Of a stretch of DNA of 21,420 nucleotides, positions 20,001-21,420 are shown piece by piece. Each line of letters opens with the position of its first letter. Within the stretch, counting starts at the first letter, position 1. This stretch comes from Plakobranchus ocellatus (Eukaryota > Mollusca > Gastropoda > Plakobranchidae): positions 3,100,225 to 3,121,644 of the forward strand of contig BLXT01007309.1 of NCBI GenBank assembly GCA_019648995.1. Reading direction: 5' to 3'. A program made the position numbers and the translations under genes. The notes beneath the pieces were generated by a model. It saw only the letters and a program-made list of their open reading frames with translations, did not search any database and was not told where the DNA came from.

Positions 20001-21317
20001 CTGAAGAACATTTTTTCCTGCGAAAGTTATACATATAACATATTTCACTGATTAGCACTGGTCTCAAGATGTCTGATGTGTACCATCAAAAGTAAATAAT
20101 GTTGAGTTTGCTTTGATTTTTAAAAATTCATGTTACTTTTATTTTCATGCAACAGTGACTTATATGTTTTCATATTTTATTACAAAGTTTTGTTGAGGAT
20201 ATCTGGTGCATTTGATGCATTGGATACCAAATTTCTTGGATTTTCCCTTGCTTTTGTATAGTTGTAGATTAATATCCTGTTACATAGCAAACTATAATGA
20301 TGCTGTTTTGTGTGTGTGTGTGTGGTTTTTTTTTTACACATAGATAATGGTGAGAGTGAAAGACGCAGAATTGCAGAAACTAAGGTCCCAAGTAAAGAAT
20401 CTAGAAAATAGTCTGCATAGGACAACAGAGGTAAGTCAGGCAAGCTGAATTATGCTGTGACTTATGTTCGTTACATTTGGGTAATAAAATCTCAAAGCCT
20501 GAAATTTTTTTTTTGTCAACTGAAATTTGCTCATGTAAATTTTTGTCAAAAACTAAGACATATAAAAATTAAATTTTAATATAATATATTGCATGCTTTG
20601 GCGAAAGTAAAAATATTTATGAATTTCAGTCTGCCATCACATATCACTCTTTTTAAAGTTTTTGCTCAACATCAGATTCATCACTTTTCATGTAATTTTT
20701 TTTTTTTAGGACAAGCAAAGGTTAGCAGAAACTCGAGGCCAGACATTATAGAAAAATCTTACCATGAACAGTTCCACAAAAATTTCAAAGTACACAAAAT
20801 TATTTGTATGATCTTCTATCACAGAGTGTTTGACTTTCCATTGTAACACTTTCTTTGGACCATATCCTCAGTTTAGAAATTTCTTTAAAGTTTAAGGTAA
20901 CAAGGATTGCTGGAGTCATTCCTCAAAGGAAAATGAGAAAAAAAGAGAGTGTACACATAATATGCAGTTCTTTGTACATACCAAAACAAGTTGTCTCAAA
21001 CATTTCAGCTTAAAAGTTGCTTATGATTTTTAAATACAAAGCAACATTGGATTAATTGTCAAATGTTAGTAAAAGTAGTAGATCTTTGGATAATCATTCT
21101 AGAATAAGGAGTAGGATGACGGAAAGAAGGGTTGTCTTTAAAAGTACATCATGACCTTTACCCATTCAGGAACAACGACAGACCATGACTCAGTACATGC
21201 AGGCCCTGAAGAAAAGTGGCGAGATGAAGAATCAGTATCAGGAGGAAGTTGCTCAGCTGACAGAAAAACTCCATAAAGTGTTGGGCAGCCAGGGACTAAA
21301 GGCTAACATCAGAAGAA
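1956..21317 (+). CDS. MPRIP: Large coiled-coil scaffold gene, partial at both ends; probable MPRIP/outspread/TRIOBP family
   Basis: Proposed join: 1956-2066, 2575-2679, 3769-3867, 4554-4715, 5114-5338, 6177-6461, 7343-7756, 8175-11042, 12352-12609, 13807-14061, 14403-14510, 15683-15790, 16504-16606, 17747-17867, 18743-18886, 19281-19410, 20344-20430, 21170-21317. All junctions are GT-AG and the frame stays open for about 1,910 codons. The protein is largely coiled coil, with Ser-rich, acidic and Pro-rich linkers. Family call: the last 210 residues match, from memory, the order of motifs in the MPRIP C-terminal coiled coil (AMKNAHREE-like, QYSQKCLE-like and VKESEIQYL-like segments). In that family the C-terminal coiled coil binds the myosin phosphatase targeting subunit and RhoA, while N-terminal PH and actin-binding regions anchor it to actin. 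Those N-terminal parts are not visible here. Alternatives are TRIOBP-like or an unrelated long coiled-coil protein. The exon chain is more certain than the family name. Confidence 0.62.
2067..2574 (+). other. Intron 1
   Basis: AT-rich intron of 508 bases between E1 and E2, phase 0. Apart from a purine-rich GGGAGGGAGGAAGG stretch (about 2315-2330) I see no structured element. Confidence 0.8.
2575..2679 (+). CDS. E2: coiled-coil exon (35 codons)
   Basis: The acceptor is TTTTGCACAG|GTG. The encoded helix (VESLKDRLEHTQTELDQ and onward to HKEATQ) has clear heptads with Leu at core positions and dense Lys/Glu. The donor is CAG|GTCTGG: a good exonic CAG but a poor intronic match after GT, so inclusion or the exact end could vary. 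Reading through the donor adds 14 codons and then a stop. It is phase 0 on both sides, so skipping would keep the frame. Confidence 0.78.
2708..2749. repeat. 21-bp tandem duplication
   Basis: ATCTCTTCACCTGACCTGAC is followed immediately by ATCTTTTCACCTGACCTTTG, two units of 21 bases with a few mismatches, starting 29 bases after the weak E2 donor. Confidence 0.8.
3241..3275. repeat. Imperfect hairpin in intron 2
   Basis: The inner AGTCAG-TTT-CTGACT stem is perfect. The outer CTAGTCC pairs with GGGACTAG around a small internal bulge. No promoter, terminator or microRNA-like length is evident. Confidence 0.6.
3769..3867 (+). CDS. E3: Ser/Gly-rich cassette exon (33 codons)
   Basis: The acceptor CCCACATCTGCAG is strong and the donor is CAG|GTATTA. 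The peptide (SVDSGYSASSRWGQQSD, then IGGSRYGQANSAAEVQ) is not coiled coil; it is rich in Ser, Gly, Tyr and Gln and interrupts the helices of E2 and E4. RWGQQSD and SRYGQAN look like two loose copies of one short motif. Exon phase is 0-0. Composition and position suggest a flexible, possibly phosphorylated linker that could be spliced in or out. That role is inference. Confidence 0.72.
3868..4553 (+). other. Intron 3
   Basis: AT-rich intron of 686 bases. Its 3' end carries CTCTCCCTCTCTCTC plus T9, which acts as the polypyrimidine tract of E4. No other feature is supported. Confidence 0.8.
4554..4715 (+). CDS. E4: coiled-coil exon (54 codons)
   Basis: A long CT/T tract (about 4511-4540) precedes the TTTTTAG acceptor, and the donor AAG|GTAAGG is near consensus. 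The peptide starts TLKRQLKDSRDTVQRQRME, continues through LKSRLDMSVSKL, and ends LRDYKQEKDK. Leu/Met/Val core spacing fits a continuous parallel coiled coil running into E5. It is phase 0-0. Confidence 0.88.
4716..5113 (+). other. Intron 4
   Basis: Intron of 398 bases with strong sites at both ends. Nothing notable is seen inside. Confidence 0.85.
5114..5338 (+). CDS. E5: coiled-coil exon (75 codons)
   Basis: The acceptor CTTGCTCCCTCAG and donor AAA|GTAAGT are both strong. The peptide begins FMKMSSEWNRRIRTMEGQH and ends KAVEHEYKQLK. It is highly charged (about half K/R/D/E) with regular heptads and no proline. GC content is clearly above the flanking introns. Phase 0-0. Confidence 0.9.
5339..6176 (+). 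other. Intron 5
   Basis: AT-rich intron of 838 bases. No repeat or ORF of note. Confidence 0.85.
6177..6461 (+). CDS. E6: coiled-coil exon (95 codons)
   Basis: The acceptor is TCCTCCTTTTAG and the donor AAG|GTGATA. The peptide starts EKLDDREHEVTGLRAQLKEK, continues through YERQIEALDHEYRLERDDLE, and ends EKDDIIAQLEEK. It is a continuous charged heptad helix with a short weaker stretch (SLSDNMTLNMADM) near the end that may act as a hinge. Read-through beyond the donor meets a stop at about 6520. Phase 0-0. Confidence 0.9.
6462..7342 (+). other. Intron 6
   Basis: Intron of 881 bases. Near its 3' end is a small CCCGC-CTATT-GCGGG hairpin (7232-7246) followed by CAAT and a T run; part of this recurs in intron 10. 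Confidence 0.8.
7232..7270. repeat. Dispersed GCGGGCAATTTTT repeat, copy 1
   Basis: GCGGGCAATT, a T run, then AAGCCACTT is matched at 14285-14306 by GCGGGCAATTTTTAAGGCACTT. The local GC content is high for the intron. It may be a fragment of an old mobile element; too short to classify. Confidence 0.5.
7343..7756 (+). CDS. E7: coiled-coil exon (138 codons)
   Basis: The acceptor is TTTTTTCTTCACCAG and the donor CAG|GTGGGA. It opens LIEADKKMVDLSDELHAEMG and has long heptads including TITQLEAQLVSVGAKVQSFE and LNRQLEELRAENTQL. A Ser/Thr-rich acidic break follows (TTTDSSSTYALKSSQVDEDY), then a final helix KEKLKKIIVDLNAQIQELQ. The break around residues 421-444 is a likely flexible joint. Phase 0-0. 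Confidence 0.9.
7757..8174 (+). other. Intron 7
   Basis: Intron of 418 bases with T13 at about 8093-8106 and a long pyrimidine stretch before the E8 acceptor. Minus-strand ORFs here are shadows of E8 and the T runs. Confidence 0.85.
8175..11042 (+). CDS. E8: giant exon, 956 codons, helical region with acidic and Ser-rich linkers
   Basis: The exon is one uninterrupted frame from the acceptor CCACTGGCAG (after a pyrimidine-rich stretch) to the donor CAG|GTATTT at 11043. A second AG six bases in (8179-8180) could drop residues HQ. The first part, to about exon residue 380, is Ser-rich with coiled-coil segments such as AIQQIEQQLNELDNRISSLE. An acidic stretch follows (EEGDEDSDSEDDGEQ). The remainder is less charged and amphipathic: KISLEAVLLYEMAHIL, LSLRAVVQSELTYAL and LSLKAVVAANSNFLL recur, separated by linkers. 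The tail carries a basic patch (HRPLRAGRERPRH) next to an acidic one (TDDDEEDTGLDSD). Vertebrate MPRIP is recalled to have a long isoform with a very large exon; equivalence is inference. I do not recognise a named domain inside it. Confidence 0.93.
9549..10532 (+). repeat. Three-copy SL-x-AV helical motif inside E8
   Basis: Protein-level internal repeats: DKISLEAVLLYEMAHIL (from 9549), THLSLRAVVQSELTYAL (from 9960) and DILSLKAVVAANSNFLL (from 10482). Weaker relatives are DWALLRLVTLQKASSVAL (from 9429) and VLVREAVFGAQLTLSLF near 10836. Spacing is irregular (137 and 174 residues between the three best copies). The DNA is not similar enough to be a recent duplication. Confidence 0.55.
11043..12351 (+). 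other. Intron 8, with poly(A)-signal candidates and a 96-bp tandem duplication
   Basis: Longest intron (1,309 bases). Reading through from E8 adds VFVHESICSLEE and stops at 11079-11081. AATAAA occurs at 11274, 11406, 11415 and 11531. Further on are T14 (11889-11902), an exact-length 96-bp tandem duplication, and a (TA)n-T12 tract before E9. Confidence 0.8.
11991..12182. repeat. 96-bp head-to-tail tandem duplication
   Basis: Units 11991-12086 and 12087-12182 differ at only about three positions (GAGCTATG/GAGCCATG, GATTATT/GATGATT, TTATTG/TTATGG), so the event is recent. Each unit carries GAAAAG|GTAAGG, a good donor consensus (GT at 12010 and 12106). Confidence 0.97.
12352..12609 (+). CDS. E9: helix, Ser-rich run, helix (86 codons)
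   Basis: The acceptor is T-rich, ending GACGCTCTAG, preceded by a (TA)n and T12 tract. The donor is CAG|GTAAAA. The peptide starts ALLVPLEEVLESKHEDELEV, continues through LLGLVSQIVASC, then SEKSSSSKASSSASMSG, then coiled coil VEDQLRQLEQKLQHELEIAE and ends LEVFKQ. The Ser run is encoded by mixed TCA/TCG/TCT/AGC codons, so it is not a simple codon-repeat expansion. The frame continues from E8 in phase 0. Confidence 0.88.
12610..13806 (+). other. Intron 9
   Basis: AT-rich intron of 1,197 bases with several T runs (12811, 12999, 13510). No element, RNA gene or credible missed exon is seen. Confidence 0.8.
13807..14061 (+). CDS. E10: coiled-coil exon (85 codons)
   Basis: The acceptor is TTTGATAATCTCTCAG and the donor AGG|GTGGGT. 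The peptide starts ESSRLEKTLEDQAQDRDHFE, runs through RVAQLEEDLATVQLQHEEEK, and ends GRELAVQKLNFR. Heptads are strong with no proline. An upstream in-frame ATG-like reading belongs to the intron and is not a start. Phase 0-0. Confidence 0.9.
14062..14402 (+). other. Intron 10
   Basis: Intron of 341 bases. It holds copy 2 of the GCGGGCAATTTTT repeat (14285-14306) and a 20-base TGGATAAGAAATGAAAATG motif (14125) that recurs near 14995 in intron 11. Confidence 0.75.
14403..14510 (+). CDS. E11: short exon leading into acidic/Pro linker (36 codons)
   Basis: The acceptor is TTTTTATAAACCAG, modest because purines lie close to it. The donor GAT|GTAAGT is strong. The peptide starts KILGSIKTDLATKDKTALTQ and ends EEHIKGIPLNPEED. 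The helix is followed by a Pro-containing acidic end that continues into E12. Phase 0-0. Confidence 0.82.
14511..15682 (+). other. Intron 11, with nested inverted repeats
   Basis: Intron of 1,172 bases, including T runs (14761-14782) and an A/T-rich patch (15140-15195). A cluster of inverted repeats lies at about 15240-15440. A long minus-strand open frame covers 15099-15725 but runs into E12 and has no recognisable domain. Confidence 0.75.
15410..15433. repeat. Perfect hairpin in intron 11
   Basis: ACATTTCAC and GTGAAATGT pair over 9 bases around the loop CACAAA. An overlapping CCACAAA/TTTGTGG pair is also present. Upstream, AATGAGACATTTT (15252) and AAAATGTTTCATT (about 15285) form a further inverted pair. 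Together they look like the decayed core of a palindromic element. Confidence 0.6.
15683..15790 (+). CDS. E12: proline-rich acidic linker exon (33 or 36 codons)
   Basis: The acceptor CCCACCCCCATTTTTCAG is very strong. The peptide begins EDEDYQPPLPSQPPPIAPAE and ends LEEHVVEVRE. With the end of E11 it makes a PEED-EDEDYQ acidic stretch followed by PPLPSQPPP. That stretch resembles proline-rich ligands for SH3, WW or EVH1 domains; no binding partner can be named from sequence. The 3' end is uncertain: GAG|GTCAGA (exon end 15781) and GAG|GTGCAT (end 15790) are both in phase 0 and both weak; the first has the better +5 base. Confidence 0.78.
15791..16503 (+). other. Intron 12, with a tRNA-like relic
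   Basis: Intron of 713 bases. The read-through frame from E12 stays open to about 15976 by chance. The tRNA-like relic lies at 16283-16358. Confidence 0.75.
16283..16358 (+). repeat. Degenerate tRNA-like sequence (possible old SINE head)
   Basis: TGGCACAGTTGATAGC resembles the D-arm/A box of a tRNA (TGGCnnAGTTGGTAGC). About 30 bases on, AGTGACT-GTTG-AGTCACT sits where a T arm would be. The B box is not intact, and there is no clear acceptor stem, so this is not a functional tRNA. Confidence 0.35.
16504..16606 (+). CDS. MPRIP: E13: short coiled-coil exon (34 codons plus 1 base)
   Basis: The acceptor is TGTGTTTCAACAG and the donor CAG|GTGGGT. The peptide starts PELMLNLSHHEHEVEQLKKE and ends EEMRNTKA. 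This is the first junction in the window that is not phase 0: it ends one base into a GCC alanine codon completed by E14. Helix resumes after the E11-E12 linker. Confidence 0.85.
16607..17746 (+). other. Intron 13, hosting the SINE
   Basis: Intron of 1,140 bases, mostly AT-rich unique sequence, with the tRNA-derived element at about 17447-17596 and short A/AC-rich sequence before the E14 acceptor. Confidence 0.8.
17447..17596 (+). mobile_element. Partial tRNA-derived SINE
   Basis: TCTCAAGTATAGAGC resembles the second half of a tRNA D arm (CTCAGTGGTAGAGC). The B box GGTTCAAGCCC (17509-17519) fits GGTTCRANNCC exactly, and GTGGG-TTCAAGC-CCCGC forms a T stem with one wobble. A non-tRNA body follows (GACCTGAAAGGTTGAGATCA), ending TTGTTGTGAACTGGCTATAT then an A-rich tail. 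That 3' end resembles the TTGTGATTTGGCGCTATATA type tails shared by several animal SINE and LINE families; from memory. The A box is damaged, so it is probably an inactive copy. The GC-rich island contrasts with the surrounding intron. Confidence 0.72.
17747..17867 (+). CDS. MPRIP: E14: coiled-coil exon, start of family-like C-terminal region
   Basis: The acceptor is TTTTCATCTCTAG and the donor CAT|GTGAGT. It completes the split Ala codon, reads ALDAVRSAYEDELTKERSKY, then KEALLHMYTEEYINEIRMRH, and ends two bases into a Met codon. The AVRSAYEDELTKER segment parallels, from memory, the AIEAMKNAHREEMEREL segment of vertebrate MPRIP, and EEYINEI parallels its YLEELQSVQ stretch. This alignment by eye supports but does not prove the family. 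Confidence 0.87.
17868..18742 (+). other. Intron 14
   Basis: AT-rich intron of 875 bases in phase 2. Nothing beyond simple A/T runs is seen. Confidence 0.85.
18743..18886 (+). CDS. MPRIP: E15: C-terminal coiled-coil exon
   Basis: The acceptor is TTGTCTTTGCAG and the donor AAG|GTAGAG. It completes a Met codon and reads EEEDRMREELQKVNLHYTSK, then CEDYKLLEMKLQQTKHDFES, and ends INQLIA plus a split Ser codon. HYTSKCED aligns with QYSQKCLE in MPRIP, at the same place within a helix that then runs into an N-x-L-x-x-x-L element in the next exon. Confidence 0.9.
18887..19280 (+). other. Intron 15
   Basis: Intron of 394 bases in phase 2. No feature noted. Confidence 0.85.
19281..19410 (+). CDS. MPRIP: E16: C-terminal coiled-coil exon with Ser/Thr linker
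   Basis: The acceptor is TTATCATATACCAG and the donor AAG|GTAATG. It reads (S)NDHLEGMLNTEIENLKEFI, then KNKPSSASLTTGSATMEEEL, and ends YDSK. NDHLEGMLNTEIENLKEFI resembles NQELNNRLAAEITRLRTLL of MPRIP. As in that family, a short disordered linker follows and then a short acidic ELY lead-in to the final coiled coil. Confidence 0.88.
19411..20343 (+). other. Intron 16
   Basis: AT-rich intron of 933 bases. Its 3' end holds the (TG)8-G-T10 tract just before the E17 acceptor. Confidence 0.85.
20309..20335 (+). promoter_or_regulatory. (TG)8-G-T10 tract upstream of the E17 3' splice site
   Basis: The TG dinucleotide run at 20309-20324, one G, then T10 (20326-20335) and ACACATAG lead directly to E17. 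Human CFTR intron 8 has the same TG-run plus T-run arrangement, where TDP-43 binding to UG repeats and T-tract length control exon 9 skipping. The sequence is seen directly; the role here is inference. Confidence 0.55.
20344..20430 (+). CDS. MPRIP: E17: VKDAEL coiled-coil exon (29 codons)
   Basis: The acceptor ACACATAG follows (TG)8-G-T10, and the donor GAG|GTAAGT is consensus. The peptide is IMVRVKDAELQKLRSQVKN followed by LENSLHRTTE. It matches the LLRVKESEIQYLKQEISSL segment of MPRIP and TRIOBP better than any other part of the gene does. Phase 0-0, so skipping would remove 29 residues without a frameshift. The unusual tract before the acceptor suggests regulated inclusion. Confidence 0.88.
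20431..21169 (+). other. Intron 17, with a possible alternative terminal exon
   Basis: Intron of 739 bases. A T11 tract followed by AG at 20708-20709 opens a frame DKQRLAETRGQTL with stop TAG at 20749-20751, which would join E17 in phase 0. No AATAAA was seen between there and E18. Confidence 0.7.
21170..21317 (+). CDS. MPRIP: E18: C-terminal coiled-coil exon, last in window
   Basis: The acceptor is TTTACCCATTCAG and the donor GAA|GTGAGT. It reads EQRQTMTQYMQALKKSGEMK, then NQYQEEVAQLTEKLHKVLGS, and ends KANIRR plus one base. The exon ends in phase 1, so at least one more coding exon lies beyond the window. If the donor were not used, the frame would stop at 21354 after SESCYIQLTQQL, giving a possible alternative end. 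Confidence 0.85.
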
Positions 21318-21360
21318 GTGAGTCATGTTATATTCAGTTGACTCAACAGCTGTGACTGCT

Positions 21361-21404
<44 letters not shown>

Positions 21405-21420
21405 TTTTTTTTTTTTTTTT
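21318..21420 (+). other. Start of intron 18, ending in (CT)n and poly-T
   Basis: After the GTGAGT donor comes a short unique stretch, then a CT run (about 21368-21395) and T25 to the window edge. Confidence 0.85.
21368..21420. repeat. (CT)n microsatellite plus T homopolymer
   Basis: About 14 CT units run directly into 25 T residues that reach the last base of the window. Length in such a tract is prone to sequencing error. Confidence 0.95.

Noticed and set aside
1..21420. CRISPR array, prokaryotic operon, integron or phage content
   Set aside because: No regularly spaced direct repeats, no adjacent complete genes and pervasive spliceosomal introns.
1..21420. A second gene or a novel multi-gene system
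   Set aside because: Both strands were read; all convincing coding sequence chains into one gene, and remaining ORFs lack coding composition or homology that I can recognise.

Overview
This window reads as animal nuclear DNA. It is AT-rich and intron-dense, with GT-AG splice sites, pyrimidine-rich acceptors, microsatellites and long mononucleotide runs. Intron size, the short tRNA-derived element and the protein style fit an invertebrate, most likely a mollusc or other lophotrochozoan. That placement is inference; nothing here fixes the species.

One large plus-strand gene accounts for all convincing coding sequence. I could chain 18 exons (E1 to E18) from 1956 to 21317. They are open and in frame across every junction and give about 1,910 codons. 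The first acceptor has no start codon in its reading frame, and the last exon ends on a donor in phase 1, so both ends of the gene lie outside the window. Residue numbers in this annotation count from the first codon of E1.

E1 to E7 (residues 1-467) begin with an acidic segment and a Ser/Gly-rich cassette and then form a highly charged coiled coil. E8 is a single 2,868-base exon (residues 468-1423). It is a mostly helical, less charged region with acidic and serine-rich linkers and a recurring SL-x-AV helical motif. E9 to E13 return to coiled coil, interrupted by a Ser run and a proline-rich acidic linker. E14 to E18 form the C-terminal coiled coil. Its layout and motifs, such as HYTSKCED, the N-x-x-L-x-x-x-L-x-x-EI segment and VKDAELQKL, resemble the C-terminal coiled coil of myosin phosphatase Rho-interacting protein (MPRIP, p116RIP; Drosophila outspread) and its paralogue TRIOBP. 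The PH domains and actin-binding part expected of that family would lie upstream. If the call is right, the product is a cytoskeletal scaffold linking actin, RhoA and myosin phosphatase.

The introns hold a partial tRNA-derived SINE (about 17447-17596), a more degenerate tRNA-like stretch (16283-16358), tandem duplications of 150, 96 and 21 bp, hairpins, and (CT)n arrays at both window ends. The most interesting points are the E8 repeats, a run of twelve phase-0 introns, a (TG)8-G-T10 tract just upstream of the E17 acceptor, and possible alternative ends after E8 and near 20710. I found no ncRNA gene, CRISPR array, intact transposon or second protein gene.
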